Assembly (NCBI RefSeq): GCF_011761345.1
Contig: NZ_JAASRY010000011.1
Location: 1-40,789 of the forward strand
Length of the DNA: 40,789 nt
Direction of reading: 5' to 3'
From: Thalassobacillus devorans
GTDB taxonomy: Bacteria > Bacillota > Bacilli > Bacillales > Halobacillaceae
In this document: positions 25,116 to 33,561 of the stretch, in pieces
Position numbering within the stretch: position 1 is the stretch's first letter
Layout: each line of letters begins with the position of its first letter
The notes under the pieces: generated by a model
Told to the model about the DNA's origin: nothing
Databases searched by the model: none
What the model saw: only the letters and a program-made list of their open reading frames with translations
Translations under genes and position numbers: made by a program

Positions 25116-25937
25116 TTATTTTCCAATAAACATTTGTGTCCATACATTGCCATTCTCTACATGGCCAACACCGATGTGAGTGAAGTTAGGGTTCATGATG
25201 TTCTTACGGTGTCCTTCACTGTTCATCCAGCCATTGACAACTTCTTCTGGGCTGCGTTGTCCTTTGGCGATGTTTTCACCAGCTGTACGGTAATCAATGC
25301 CATATGCTTTCATCATATCGAATGGAGAACCATGTGTCGGGCTATTATGAGAGAAATATCCGTTAGTAGCCATATCTTGTGACTTGTCACGGGCAACTTT
25401 ACTTAGCTCAGCGTCAGCTTCAAGTGGCTCAAGACCTTGCTTTTGACGTTCCTGGTTTGTCAATTCTACTACTTGTTGTTCGAATTGACTCAACTCGCTG
25501 TTTTGCTCAGCAGCTGGCTGTTCAGCTGGAGCTTCTTGTGTTTGTTCTTGTTGTTGTGGTGCAGGAGCCTGCTGCTCTTCCGCCGGCTGTTCTGGAGCTT
25601 CTTGCTGCTCAGCAGGTTGTTCCGGAGCAGGGGCTGGAGCTTGTTCTTGCTCAGCTGGCTCCTCTTGCTTAGGTTCTTCTTGCTTAGGCTGCTCTTTTGG
25701 TTGTTCTTTCTGCGGGGATTGCAGTTGATCCCATTGAATGTTGTATTTATTCATTACATCTTGCAACAATTTATTTACATCATCCTGGGAGAAAGAACCT
25801 CCATAGGATTGAATTTTATAGAATGCTTTAATAGAAGGTGCCTGTTGCTCGCCTCCAGCATGTGCGTCTGCTGTAAAAGCACCACCTAGAAGCAATGCAG
25901 TTGATAATGCGAATGCAGTACTTACTTTCTTGAACAT
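25116..25937 (-). CDS. Secreted CAP-domain (SCP/PR-1) protein
   Basis: 273 residues: signal peptide (1 to about 27, cut after ADAHA), a short N-terminal region (about 33-75), a low-complexity Pro/Gln/Glu linker (about 80-147) and a C-terminal CAP domain (about 153-271). CAP features are ELTNQERQKQGLEPL, YFSHNSPTHGSPFDMM, AGENIAKGQ and WMNSEGHRKNIMNPNFTHIGVG. It resembles YkwD-type proteins of bacilli, of unknown function; the linker suggests wall crossing. AAAGGAGAGG precedes the ATG. Confidence 0.9.
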   Translation of the reverse strand: MFKKVSTAFALSTALLLGGAFTADAHAGGEQQAPSIKAFYKIQSYGGSFSQDDVNKLLQDVMNKYNIQWDQLQSPQKEQPKEQPKQEEPKQEEPAEQEQAPAPAPEQPAEQQEAPEQPAEEQQAPAPQQQEQTQEAPAEQPAAEQNSELSQFEQQVVELTNQERQKQGLEPLEADAELSKVARDKSQDMATNGYFSHNSPTHGSPFDMMKAYGIDYRTAGENIAKGQRSPEEVVNGWMNSEGHRKNIMNPNFTHIGVGHVENGNVWTQMFIGK

Positions 25938-26133
25938 GCGTTGATCCTCTCCTTTGGTGTTTTTTGTACATTATCATCATAGCATCGCTTTTCTGTAACA
26001 TTATAACCAAAGTTTTCCATTGACTAATTATGTAAGCGGTATCAACAAAAGAACCCTATTAAAGCAGTAACATCGAATAAATTATTTAGATAATTCTCTG
26101 GAAAAATACAAATAGACTGCTAGAATTTTCATA

Positions 26134-26169
26134 AAAAAAGCCGTTGACAGGCGTCAAAACGGCTTTTTT
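26134..26169. terminator. Terminator after the MOSC gene
   Basis: Stem AAAAAAGCCGTTGAC / GTCAAAACGGCTTTTTT with a two-base bulge and a 4-base loop. T-rich on both strands; the gene it serves is on the minus strand. Confidence 0.82.
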
Positions 26170-26193
26170 ATGTTACGCTATGTTACTGTTTTG

Positions 26194-26832
26194 TTACAAT
26201 TTGCGCTCTAAAGAAGCCCGCAGTCCAGCAGCCAAGGCTGGTGTCTCTAATATTCTGGAGATTTTTTCTTTATTTTCACGATCATGGAAAAGAACATCAT
26301 TCACATCAGATACAGTAATGTACAATGGGTCCCTTTCCTTCAAGATTAATCTGTCTTCTGGATTTACAAGTCCTTCTTTAACTACCCGCAAGTAGAAACC
26401 CGAAAATCCTTTTTCAATCATTTGGGTGGGGAAATCAGTTAGCCCGTACTTTCTGGCAATGATATAACAAGGCTTCCGTGGCTCGGAAACTTCAAGTTCT
26501 GCATCCCCAAGCAGGTATCTGTCTCCTATGGCAGATTCCCGTTCATCCACACCATCAACCGTCAGATTTTCTCCGAATGATGGAAAGGTAAATGTTTGTT
26601 TATAATGCTCTTCCCAATGTTTGTAGTGTTGGGCGGGATAAAGACAGACCGCTTTGTCCGGCCCTCCATGGTTTTTCTGATCCGCCTGGTAATCCCCTTC
26701 AAAATTCAGCCTGCTTAACCAAATCGGCTCTTCTACTATATTCTTCTTTATTGCTGTTTTCAGTGGTCCTTTTTCTGTATCTAATATGACAGGCTTTCCG
26801 ACACTGATAGCTTGTACCTTATACTCCTTCAC
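26194..26832 (-). CDS. MOSC-domain protein (YiiM/YflK type)
   Basis: 212 residues of the stand-alone MOSC family, which binds molybdenum cofactor and reduces N-hydroxylated compounds. Visible are the N-terminal NHGGPDKAVCLYP segment with the putative cofactor-binding Cys, FGENLTVDG, and the C-terminal-extension motif PRKPCYIIARKYG. It starts at GTG 26832, overlapping the end of the upstream gene by 14 bp with AAGGAG eleven bases before. Confidence 0.85.
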   Translation of the reverse strand: MKEYKVQAISVGKPVILDTEKGPLKTAIKKNIVEEPIWLSRLNFEGDYQADQKNHGGPDKAVCLYPAQHYKHWEEHYKQTFTFPSFGENLTVDGVDERESAIGDRYLLGDAELEVSEPRKPCYIIARKYGLTDFPTQMIEKGFSGFYLRVVKEGLVNPEDRLILKERDPLYITVSDVNDVLFHDRENKEKISRILETPALAAGLRASLERKL

Positions 26833-27565
26833 CCTCTAACTCACTCCTTCGCTTGATCCAGGCAGGTAAATAATCATAACTCCATACATCACTTGGGTAG
26901 TCAACAAACAACTCTTCCCCATTTTCATACAAGGCCTGCATGATTTCATTTAAAGCACCCATATAATATTCATACAAAAATTCATAGCTGAAAGGTTCAT
27001 CTGGCATATGATTCTCAGCACAGACTTTAGGATTGGCGTAGTTGAGATAGGTTCGGCAAGGGATCGGACGTATTTCGTAAGCCATGCACGTTTTTGTCTC
27101 AGGATCAAGCATAGGACATGGCAAATCCAGCCGCTTATAATTCAGCTTCGTTTCTGAATCCTGAATGTCCATATTCAACGCGGTATCAAGTTTCACCTGG
27201 TGTTCGTCAAAATAGGAGTCCCAGTGCTGATATATTTTTTCTTTCCGCTCTTCAGGAAAATTCTCAATTTCTTTCAACATGATTTTCGCTTCCATTTGGG
27301 TCACGATAATCGGAAAATAGCAGCAAAACGCACACCCCTTGAAGCAGCTAGCCTTCATACCAGCATAGTCTTCCATTCGCTCTATTTCATGGTCAACCTC
27401 GCTCAATAAACGCTTAAAACCATTTAAGATGACTGAATTTGTATCCATTTCACTATCAAGCAGTTCTTCTATGATGTTATCGAAAAATGCCGGGTCGACC
27501 TGATAGTTTTGGTTCAGCCGTTCACATTTATCGATTATGTCCTGGTGTTTCAGATATTCCGTCAT
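26819..27565 (-). CDS. YkgJ-family cysteine-cluster protein
   Basis: 248 residues. The N-terminal metal-binding motif CFKGCAFCCYFPI (about 72-84) and later Cys in LPCPMLDPETKTCMAYEIRPIPC are the hallmark of the YkgJ (UPF0153) family, proposed to chelate zinc or iron; biochemical role unknown. First gene of a two-gene unit with the MOSC protein. AAAAAGGAG precedes the ATG. Confidence 0.85.
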   Translation of the reverse strand: MTEYLKHQDIIDKCERLNQNYQVDPAFFDNIIEELLDSEMDTNSVILNGFKRLLSEVDHEIERMEDYAGMKASCFKGCAFCCYFPIIVTQMEAKIMLKEIENFPEERKEKIYQHWDSYFDEHQVKLDTALNMDIQDSETKLNYKRLDLPCPMLDPETKTCMAYEIRPIPCRTYLNYANPKVCAENHMPDEPFSYEFLYEYYMGALNEIMQALYENGEELFVDYPSDVWSYDYLPAWIKRRSELEGEGV

Positions 27566-27751
27566 GAAAATGCTCCTTTTTCAGCTACAATTGATTTCTT
27601 CCATTATACATCCATATTTATATTCAGAACCACCTATGAAATTTTTCTCTTGAATTTCTTTAAAAACCTTTCATCCCTATTTTTGAGATGTTACAATGGC
27701 ACACGCATTCGAAAAAAGCAGATGACCAATAACACAGAAAGGATGATAGGG

Positions 27752-27883
27752 ATGCACGTAGGAAGCAAAGGCTGGTACGTAGAAAAGTTGAAAGAACATG
27801 GGGTTAATACAATCGAAGGAAGAAAAGTGGAAAAGTTTAAAAAGCACATTCTTGCAAACCTATTAGCCGAAAAAGAAGATTAA
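27752..27883 (+). CDS. Small DUF2639 protein (YflJ type)
   Basis: 43 residues starting MHVGSKGWYVEKLKEHG, matching the short DUF2639 family of bacilli. ATG 27752 lies nine bases after AGAAAGG; longer in-frame starts upstream would add sequence with no family resemblance. A terminator follows at once. Basic and soluble, function unknown. Confidence 0.8.
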   Translation: MHVGSKGWYVEKLKEHGVNTIEGRKVEKFKKHILANLLAEKED

Positions 27884-27893
27884 GTTTATACTA

Positions 27894-27927
27894 GGGCAGA
27901 GGGATTTTTTTCTCTGCCCTTTTTTTA
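27894..27927 (+). terminator. Terminator after the DUF2639 gene
   Basis: Stem GGGCAGAG / CTCTGCCC with a 10-base T-rich loop and a run of eight T. Confidence 0.88.
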
Positions 27928-28032
27928 ATTATAATAGTATTGATGGATTTCCTATCATCTACCCCCGAAAATAGTAAAAATTGGTCGAATTAATATTAGA
28001 AGAAATCTGTCATCATTGGAGGTACTTTCTAC

Positions 28033-29040
28033 ATGTTTGCAACTGCTGAAATTGGTATTGATTTAGGAACTGCTAATATATTAATCTACTCGAAGTCCAA
28101 AGGTATCATTTTAAATGAGCCTTCCGTGGTAGCTTATAATACGGATACAAAAGAAGTCGTCGCTGTAGGGAAAGAAGCAAAAGAAATGGTCGGAAAGACA
28201 CCGAAGAATGTAATTCCGGTCCGTCCTTTGAAAGATGGTGTCATTGCTGATTACGATATGACCGCTCAAATGCTGAAAGAACTATTGAAGAAAGCAAGTA
28301 AACAGGCAGGTACTTCCATGCGGAAGCCGACCGTTGTTGTTTGTACACCATCCGGTTCTACTTCTGTCGAACGTCGTGCTATTCACAACGCGGTTAAAAG
28401 CTATGGAGCCAAAAATGTCCACTTGATCGAAGAGCCGATTGCTGCCGCTATCGGCGCTGACCTTCCAGTCGAAGAACCGGTCGCTAACGTTATCGTAGAC
28501 ATCGGCGGGGGAACAAGTGAAGTAGCCATCATTTCGTTCGGTGGCGTTGTTTCCTGTCGTTCTATCCGTACGGGCGGTGACAAAATGGACGAAGAAATCA
28601 TCCAATACGTCCGCAAAGAATACAACATTCTTATCGGTGAAAGAACTGCAGAACAAATCAAAATGGAAATCGGTCATGCGTTGATCGACCATAAAGAAGA
28701 AAAAATGGAAGTCCGCGGCCGTGATATGGTAACCGGATTGCCAAAAACGATCGAGCTGGGTTCTAAAGAAGTACAAGGAGCATTACGCGAATCCCTTGAA
28801 CAAATTCTAGAGACAATTCGTGCTACCCTTGAAGACTGCCCGCCGGAACTAAGCGGTGATATCGTTGATCACGGTGTTATTTTGACTGGTGGCGGAGCTC
28901 TATTAAAAGGTATGCAGGAATGGCTTTCTGAAGTGATTGTCGTACCCGTACATCTGGCACCAAATCCATTGGAGTCAGTAGCTATCGGAACAGGGCGCTC
29001 CATTAAAATGATTCAAAAACTACAAAAAGCCGCTAAATAA
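28033..29040 (+). CDS. mreBH: MreB-like actin, MreBH
   Basis: 335 residues, the length of B. subtilis MreBH. Actin-fold motifs are [13 protein letters not shown] (phosphate 1), [13 protein letters not shown]-like (here [12 protein letters not shown], phosphate 2) and [12 protein letters not shown] (adenosine). [14 protein letters not shown] and [15 protein letters not shown] favour MreBH over Mbl or MreB, as does the monocistronic context without mreCD. It forms membrane-associated filaments that guide cell wall synthesis and LytE placement. GGAGG precedes the ATG and a terminator follows. Confidence 0.85.
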   Translation: MFATAEIGIDLGTANILIYSKSKGIILNEPSVVAYNTDTKEVVAVGKEAKEMVGKTPKNVIPVRPLKDGVIADYDMTAQMLKELLKKASKQAGTSMRKPTVVVCTPSGSTSVERRAIHNAVKSYGAKNVHLIEEPIAAAIGADLPVEEPVANVIVDIGGGTSEVAIISFGGVVSCRSIRTGGDKMDEEIIQYVRKEYNILIGERTAEQIKMEIGHALIDHKEEKMEVRGRDMVTGLPKTIELGSKEVQGALRESLEQILETIRATLEDCPPELSGDIVDHGVILTGGGALLKGMQEWLSEVIVVPVHLAPNPLESVAIGTGRSIKMIQKLQKAAK

Positions 29041-29063
29041 TAGGCAGGCGAAAAACAACTATC

Positions 29064-29090
29064 AAAGCAGAGCAGCAATTGCTCTGCTTT
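29064..29090 (+). terminator. Terminator after mreBH
   Basis: Stem AAAGCAGAGCA / TGCTCTGCTTT with a 5-base loop followed by six or more T. Confidence 0.88.
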
Positions 29091-29179
29091 TTTGTGTATA
29101 GAATGGTTTATACATCCTATAGAACAGGAAAGCTGATAAAATAGGACTAGTAATTTTTTTAGAATAGGGGTGAAAACGA

Positions 29180-29485
29180 ATGGTCTCAACAACATTAAAA
29201 TGGGTGACAGGTATATTAGAAGGTCTGCTTGCTATCCCTATTGCAGGCGGGTTGTTTATTTTAGGATCAGGCTGGCAGCCATTGTTGTTTATGTTTGTCC
29301 TCCACTTGATTACTTTAGTTTTTTCTGTAAAAGACAGTCGATTCAGCGCAGGCAGTGTCCTTGGACTGATTACTAGTGTCGTCGGTGTCATTCCGGGTGT
29401 TGGATGGTTCATGCATACCATTACAGCAATCGTATTGATCATTGACGCATCCATATCTTCTAAGGCGATGAACCGGGCAAAATAA
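29180..29485 (+). CDS. Small membrane protein, unknown function
   Basis: 101 residues with three hydrophobic segments (about 5-27, 33-50 and 60-92, the last perhaps two helices) separated by short polar turns, one with KDSRFSAGS. The C-terminus is positively charged. No family was recognised with confidence. AGGGGTGAAAACGA precedes the ATG; the gene stands alone between mreBH and panE with its own terminator. Confidence 0.75.
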   Translation: MVSTTLKWVTGILEGLLAIPIAGGLFILGSGWQPLLFMFVLHLITLVFSVKDSRFSAGSVLGLITSVVGVIPGVGWFMHTITAIVLIIDASISSKAMNRAK

Positions 29486-29490
29486 ATAGT

Positions 29491-29531
29491 TAAGGCAGGC
29501 TCGTTCCACTATTCGGAATGAGCCTGCCTTA
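29491..29531 (+). terminator. Terminator after the small membrane protein gene
   Basis: A 17-bp stem TAAGGCAGGCTCGTTCC / GGAATGAGCCTGCCTTA, with one mismatch or wobble, 6 bp after the stop. The tail (TATAAG) is poor in T. Confidence 0.7.
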
Positions 29532-29696
29532 TATAAGGGTAAGGTTAACGAGACATCCCTCACATAAACCAGACTGCAGGACCTTACTGTACATTTTAAG
29601 GATCTTATTAGACCACCTTAGCACGGTTGGTAGTTTTTCTATGATAATCGACGAGCTTCGTGCTAAGATAAGGATAAAGATTTCGGAGGTGTAAAA

Positions 29697-30611
29697 ATGA
29701 AGATTCTAGTAATCGGTGCAGGTGCCTTGGGAGCCTACTTTGGCGGTCGCTTGCACGAATCCGGTCATGAAGTTTCATTCTTAGTACGTGAACGGCGGGC
29801 AAACCAACTGAAACAAAATGGAATTGAGATACATAGCCCGCATGGAAATTATAAAATAGAAGAGCCTGCTATTATCCGAAACGCAAATGAAGCGGAAGAT
29901 ATTGACCTTGTCTTTCTATCAGTGAAAGGTTACCATCTTCCCGGTACAATTGATACGTTGAAAACACTCGTTGACAAAGGGGCAAAGGTACTCCCGGTTT
30001 TAAATGGAGTGGAACATATTTCTGTCTTGCAAAAAGAATTAGGAGAGGAATCTGTGATCGGAGGTCTTTCCTTCATCATAGCTACCCTTGATGAAAACGG
30101 ACATGTCATCCACTCTTCTCAAATACATGACTTGATCTTTGGGGCACTCCATCAATCCCAGCAAGAAGTAGTAGATGAACTGGGAATTGCCTGTGAACAA
30201 GCAAAGTTCGATGGAAAGCTAAGTAATAGTATTTTAAAGGAAGTTTGGAAAAAATACATGTTCATCACAGCATTTTCCGGCATTACGACTGCAGTCAACC
30301 TGCCAATCGGCGAGATTCGCAAGCATCCGGAAACCTTCCATATCGCCCGTAAAATCCTTGAAGATATGCAGCAATTGGCCAATAGCCATGGGTTAGAACT
30401 TACCGATGCACATGTAGACAAAGCTTTCGAAAGCATGGAGAACTTAGGCGAAGAAGCGACTTCTTCCATGCACCAGGATCGTCGAAAAGGACTGACTTTA
30501 GAAGTCGAACATCTGCATGGCGGTGCTTTGCGTCTTGGTGACACGGTCGGTTTGAAACTGCCTTATATCGAAGCCATATACGGCATCATCAAACCATTTG
30601 AAAATCCCTGA
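29697..30611 (+). CDS. panE: 2-dehydropantoate 2-reductase family protein
   Basis: 304 residues of the ApbA/PanE family, NADPH-dependent ketopantoate reduction in coenzyme A synthesis. The Rossmann motif GAGALGAYFGGRL is at 7-19, VLNGVEH and the catalytic Lys in LKEVWKKYMFI (about 180) follow, and the C-terminal SSMHQDRRKGLTLEVEHLHG motif is intact. It is not linked to panBCD, so the exact substrate could be another 2-keto acid. GGAGGTG precedes the ATG. Confidence 0.85.
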   Translation: MKILVIGAGALGAYFGGRLHESGHEVSFLVRERRANQLKQNGIEIHSPHGNYKIEEPAIIRNANEAEDIDLVFLSVKGYHLPGTIDTLKTLVDKGAKVLPVLNGVEHISVLQKELGEESVIGGLSFIIATLDENGHVIHSSQIHDLIFGALHQSQQEVVDELGIACEQAKFDGKLSNSILKEVWKKYMFITAFSGITTAVNLPIGEIRKHPETFHIARKILEDMQQLANSHGLELTDAHVDKAFESMENLGEEATSSMHQDRRKGLTLEVEHLHGGALRLGDTVGLKLPYIEAIYGIIKPFENP

Positions 30612-30616
30612 ACGTA

Positions 30617-30646
30617 AAAGGAAGCCCGTAGTTTCGGGCTTCCTTT
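30617..30646. terminator. Bidirectional terminator
   Basis: A 12-bp perfect stem AAAGGAAGCCCG / CGGGCTTCCTTT with a 6-base loop between convergent panE and the GNAT gene. Confidence 0.85.
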
Positions 30647-30651
30647 CCTGT

Positions 30652-31170
30652 TTATATGCTTATCCATTTTTCATAGCAATTATAACGCTGACAGTCTTTC
30701 GGCCTGTGGGTAAACTCCACATATCCCCGCAGTTGAAAATCATTGTGCAGGTATAATCGGTTGGAAACAGGATTGCCATCAAAGGCATCAAGCCGGATGC
30801 TTGTGTATCCACGCTGCCTCGCATATTCCTCACACCACTCAATTAATTGGCGTCCATACCCTTTTCCCTGATGCGGTGGAGAAATGCACAAGCCATGAAG
30901 TACGAGTGGTTTTCCAATAACATCACGCCATTCTACCGTTTCCCATTCAGGAGTTTCTGCTTCATTTAGAATGACTGCACCCATGATATTCCCGCCTTCT
31001 AACATCACATATAAATCATTCTGGTTAAGCGCTTCCTCTACAAACGCCTGGCCAGGATAATTTTCATCCCATTGAAGAATCGATTGAGCTGTCAAAACTT
31101 CACCACAAGCCTGATACAGAGTAAAAATCTCTTCCCCCTGATGCTTTTCCGCCAATTTGATGTCCGTCAT
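30652..31170 (-). CDS. GNAT-family N-acetyltransferase
   Basis: 172 residues. The acetyl-CoA site is seen in LHGLCISPPHQGKGYGRQLIEW (about 92-113), followed by RLDAFDGNPVSNRLYLHNDFQLRGY, the usual C-terminal GNAT pattern. Substrate unknown. GAAAAAGGGGAAGAG precedes the ATG. It is divergent from the channel-like gene. Confidence 0.85.
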   Translation of the reverse strand: MTDIKLAEKHQGEEIFTLYQACGEVLTAQSILQWDENYPGQAFVEEALNQNDLYVMLEGGNIMGAVILNEAETPEWETVEWRDVIGKPLVLHGLCISPPHQGKGYGRQLIEWCEEYARQRGYTSIRLDAFDGNPVSNRLYLHNDFQLRGYVEFTHRPKDCQRYNCYEKWISI

Positions 31171-31301
31171 GTCTCTTCCCCTTTTTCATTGGTTAAATAT
31201 GATAAACTGATAAAGAGTATGATTTTACCAGTAAATCTATGTTTCTATAATTTTAGCATAATTCTGATGAATAAAAGTAAAAATTTCGAGGATGGACAAC
31301 C

Positions 31302-31940
31302 ATGGGTTTTTTCACAGATCGAACCAAAAAACAAACAACATATGAAATTTTCATGCTACTCCTGGCTACGCTTTCCGTAGCTACGATTTGGAAAAAGACA
31401 GGCTACGACAGCTACATCGTCTGGACGACATGGGCCATCTTTTTCCTGGACTTTCTATACCGCTTATTTAATAGCAAAAGTAAATGGGGATTCATCAAAG
31501 AACATCCCTTCATAGTTATAGCAGCGATACCATTGGATGCCGTGTTTCAATTTGCCCGGTTTGCAAGAATCCTCCACTTGTTGAGACTCAAGTCGATTAC
31601 CAAGTTTTATACGAAACCAATTATTCGATATTTAAAAGGGCAGCACTTGTCGCTGGTTGCCGGATTAACTGCGATTGCCATTTTCCTTGCCATAATCCCG
31701 CTGTATCAATTCGAATCAGGAGTGGAAAGCTATTGGGAGGCAATGCTCGGTGCCCTTACTGCCATTACCTTTTTTGGCAGGACAGCCTTTGAGCCATCCA
31801 CTGGAATCGGTCAAACGATTGTAGTAATCCTCACGATTTTCGGCGTAATCTTACACGGTCTTATCATCAGTACCGCTTTCGATATGCTTTATCATTCTAA
31901 ATGGGTGCAATCTTTTGTAAAGAAATTGAAAAATAGATAA
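31302..31940 (+). CDS. Six-helix voltage-gated-channel-like membrane protein
   Basis: 212 residues arranged like a six-helix cation channel. Hydrophobic segments lie at about 14-31, 37-57 and 68-84, then a basic helix with Arg86, Arg89, His92 and Arg95 at every third place as in an S4 sensor, then a helix at 115-136, a re-entrant-loop-like stretch (145-166) and a last helix (170-194). Where potassium channels carry TVGYGD, this protein reads ITFFGRTAF, so ion selectivity is uncertain. GAGGATGG precedes the ATG. Not assigned to a named subfamily. Confidence 0.68.
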   Translation: MGFFTDRTKKQTTYEIFMLLLATLSVATIWKKTGYDSYIVWTTWAIFFLDFLYRLFNSKSKWGFIKEHPFIVIAAIPLDAVFQFARFARILHLLRLKSITKFYTKPIIRYLKGQHLSLVAGLTAIAIFLAIIPLYQFESGVESYWEAMLGALTAITFFGRTAFEPSTGIGQTIVVILTIFGVILHGLIISTAFDMLYHSKWVQSFVKKLKNR

Positions 31941-32004
31941 CGTTTAGGATTTTATAGAAAGAGGTATATTGCACATATAACGCTGAAAGAATGAGGTGAA
32001 AAGG

Positions 32005-32235
32005 ATGGCTGAAAACCAAAAGAAAAAAGACCGCCAGCAAAAGGGTATGGCTAGAAGGAATCAGCCTGAACAAATCGAGTCAGATAACGAAAGCTTGTTG
32101 GACAAGCATGAAGATGAACAACTGACTGATCCCATTCCTATGGATGATTTGAATAAAGAAATGAAGGAAGAAAAGAAAAAAGATAAAACAAAGAAAGATT
32201 CAGGTTCACAAGAAAAATATCGCCAGGACTATTAG
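32005..32235 (+). CDS. Small highly charged hypothetical protein
   Basis: 76 residues starting MAENQKKKDRQQKG. More than half are Lys, Glu, Asp, Gln or Arg, with no hydrophobic core, so it is probably disordered. ATG 32005 follows GAGGTGAAAAGG; an ATG nine bases upstream overlaps this site. No family recognised. Its stop codon TAG is the first part of a repeated hairpin motif. Confidence 0.68.
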   Translation: MAENQKKKDRQQKGMARRNQPEQIESDNESLLDKHEDEQLTDPIPMDDLNKEMKEEKKKDKTKKDSGSQEKYRQDY

Positions 32236-32281
32236 AAAAACTTGGCTTATCGCCAAGTTCTTCAGGCAAAAGAAGACTAAG
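32231..32281 (+). repeat. Hairpin repeat, copy 1
   Basis: ATTAGAAAAACTTGGC starts a unit containing the hairpin ACTTGGC-TTATC-GCCAAGT, then a second small hairpin and ACTAAG. Related units are at 32595-32643 and 37995-38030. It overlaps the stop codon of the preceding gene. Confidence 0.7.
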
Positions 32282-32331
32282 AATATAAAATTTGTCGCAT
32301 TAGTTTGGGAGTTTGATTCAAAAACATTTTG

Positions 32332-32360
32332 TTGACAGGATGCTTATTTTCCTGTAGTAT
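32332..32360 (+). promoter_or_regulatory. Strong sigma-A promoter of a non-coding RNA
   Basis: TTGACA (32332-32337), a 17-bp spacer and TAGTAT (32355-32360) form a near-consensus promoter. No coding frame follows on this strand before the terminator at 32740-32769. Confidence 0.75.
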
Positions 32361-32594
32361 TGTCGTTTGTAGCTATATAGCGAATGGAACGTTGAAATGT
32401 AAAGATACGTTAAGAGTGTAGTATGATCGAACTCTTGACGGACAAAACTGGCATTCTGTGCTAAGTTTTTGAAAGACTTATTCACACTGGATCGGCTTCG
32501 GAGCCGTAAGGATGCAAGAGAGGTAGGGCTTGCGTCGTCTAAGTTAGAAAACTACCAAACGGAATTTGAACCGCGGCATAATAAAGAGACACAC

Positions 32595-32643
32595 ATTAGA
32601 AAAACTTGGCTTGTCGCCAAGTACTTATGGCGAAAGCCTTAGT
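32595..32643 (+). repeat. Hairpin repeat, copy 2
   Basis: ATTAGAAAAACTTGGC followed by TTGTC and GCCAAGT forms a 7-bp hairpin, then GGC-GAAA-GCC and CTTAG. It lies inside the candidate RNA and shares about 30 of the first 34 bases with copy 1. Confidence 0.7.
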
Positions 32644-32739
32644 ATTTTCTTATACTTTAATCCTTCAAAGTTAAACTTTTTTAAAGTATAAAACAACGTG
32701 TGCAACATAATAAAGCATTTCCAAACGTTTAAAACTACA

Positions 32740-32769
32740 AAGCGGGTCTGACTGATGTCGGATCCGCTT
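32740..32769. terminator. Bidirectional terminator
   Basis: A 13-bp stem AAGCGGGTCTGAC / GTCGGATCCGCTT (two G-U pairs) with a TGAT loop. It can end the candidate RNA on the plus strand and the 84-residue gene on the minus strand. Confidence 0.8.
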
Positions 32770-32780
32770 TTCCAATGGGT

Positions 32781-33035
32781 TCAAACTTTCATATCAAAAC
32801 GAATGCTTTGATTTTTCAATTCCTGAAAAATCAGCGTATCTTCCATATATTCCAGTCTGGTAAAGGGATGGAACCTTTCAAGCATAGTGATTTGTTCTTT
32901 GATGTAATCGAAGGGACCGATCCCTTTGTATTGATTGTTTATGTAAATTTGGCAGCGGTTTTGATTCAGGTAATGAAGTCGAAAGCACCGGCCATTCACA
33001 AACGCTACATAGGTACCATCTAAAAGTCTGATCAT
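32781..33035 (-). CDS. 84-residue hypothetical protein
   Basis: Starts MIRLLDGTYVAFVNGRCFRL and ends SIRFDMKV. Alternating hydrophobic and polar residues suggest a small beta-rich soluble protein. ATG 33035 lies nine bases after GAGG; in-frame starts at 33044 and 33050 would overlap or precede that site. No family recognised. The convergent terminator at 32740 supports it as a gene. Confidence 0.65.
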   Translation of the reverse strand: MIRLLDGTYVAFVNGRCFRLHYLNQNRCQIYINNQYKGIGPFDYIKEQITMLERFHPFTRLEYMEDTLIFQELKNQSIRFDMKV

Positions 33036-33142
33036 TATCCCCATCCTCACTCGTTCTTAATAATGAACTTAAATTTATTATATCCCTTACAAATTAATAA
33101 ATAAAGCGTTTTTGTTCTTTTTAGAGAATTAAAAAACACAAA

Positions 33143-33176
33143 AAATGCCCCAACATTCATATTGCTTGAGGCATTT
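33143..33176 (-). terminator. Terminator after ywbE
   Basis: Minus-strand stem AAATGCCTCAA / TTGGGGCATTT (G-U pair) with a T-rich tail, a few bases after the ywbE stop. Confidence 0.82.
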
Positions 33177-33182
33177 CTTTTA

Positions 33183-33380
33183 CTACAATATTTCTTTCAC
33201 CCTGCCCACCTGACCGTCTTGAAGGCGGACTTTTATTCCATGGGGATGCTGGGCTGATTTTGTTAGAATATCTTTTACTACTCCCCTGGTGGTCTTCCCA
33301 GTCCTTTGATCCTGCTTTAATACGATATCTACTTCGGCTCCCTGCTGAATATCTTTACGGTATTGCCCGCTTTTACTCAT
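33183..33380 (-). CDS. ywbE: YwbE-family protein
   Basis: 65 residues spanning the whole DUF2196/YwbE family. The characteristic sequence GAEVDIVLKQDQRTGKTTRG and the C-terminal HPHGIKVRLQDGQVGRV are clear. Probably a small beta-barrel (KOW/OB-like) protein, function unknown. The ribosome-binding site is weak (AAGG 13 bases upstream). Followed by its own terminator. Confidence 0.9.
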   Translation of the reverse strand: MSKSGQYRKDIQQGAEVDIVLKQDQRTGKTTRGVVKDILTKSAQHPHGIKVRLQDGQVGRVKEIL

Positions 33381-33561
33381 TTGTTTTCACATACCTTCCT
33401 ATCAATATCTTCTTCTATTGTGAAGGTATTTGTTCTTGTGCGCAACTTAAAAAGGCCTTTCTATCCGGTTTGATCGCATTCCTCTATTTTTGAGCGTAAA
33501 TTGAAAAATATGATTCTAACCGTGAAAATAAGACCAAACATTAAATTAATGTTCTTTAATT

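Larger units (their letters stand above)
32367..32769 (+). ncRNA. Candidate structured non-coding RNA, class unknown
   Basis: Between the promoter and a terminator lies about 400 nt with a series of stems: GCTA/TAGC (32372 on), GTTAAGAGT / ACTCTTGAC (9 bp, one G-U), TGTG-TAAGTTTT / AAGACTTA-CACA, CGGCT-TCGG-AGCCG, and GCAAG / CTTGC. The GGTAG inside the last loop can pair with CTACC about 25 bases later, a possible pseudoknot. A hairpin repeat (32595-32643) and a 10-bp stem TATACTTTAA / TTAAAGTATA follow. It does not look like tmRNA, RNase P RNA or SRP RNA. A 6S-like RNA cannot be excluded. The real 3' end could be earlier, near 32590. Confidence 0.5.
32236..32780. other. 545-bp non-coding region with structured-RNA signals
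   Basis: No protein-coding frame of note on either strand. The region contains two hairpin repeats, a consensus promoter, several stable stems and a terminator, described as separate entries. Confidence 0.75.

Noticed and set aside
25437-25889. Leu/Phe-rich open frames opposite the CAP-domain gene
   Set aside because: They are the mirror of the Pro/Gln/Glu low-complexity linker, not membrane proteins.
27509-27751. N-terminal extension of the DUF2639 gene to 124 codons
   Set aside because: The upstream part overlaps the start of the divergent YkgJ gene and has no family resemblance, while the ATG at 27752 has a good ribosome-binding site.
28282-28776. 164-codon open frame on the minus strand
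   Set aside because: Antisense to mreBH. Its Phe/Asp-rich translation is what the reverse of the MreB coding sequence gives.
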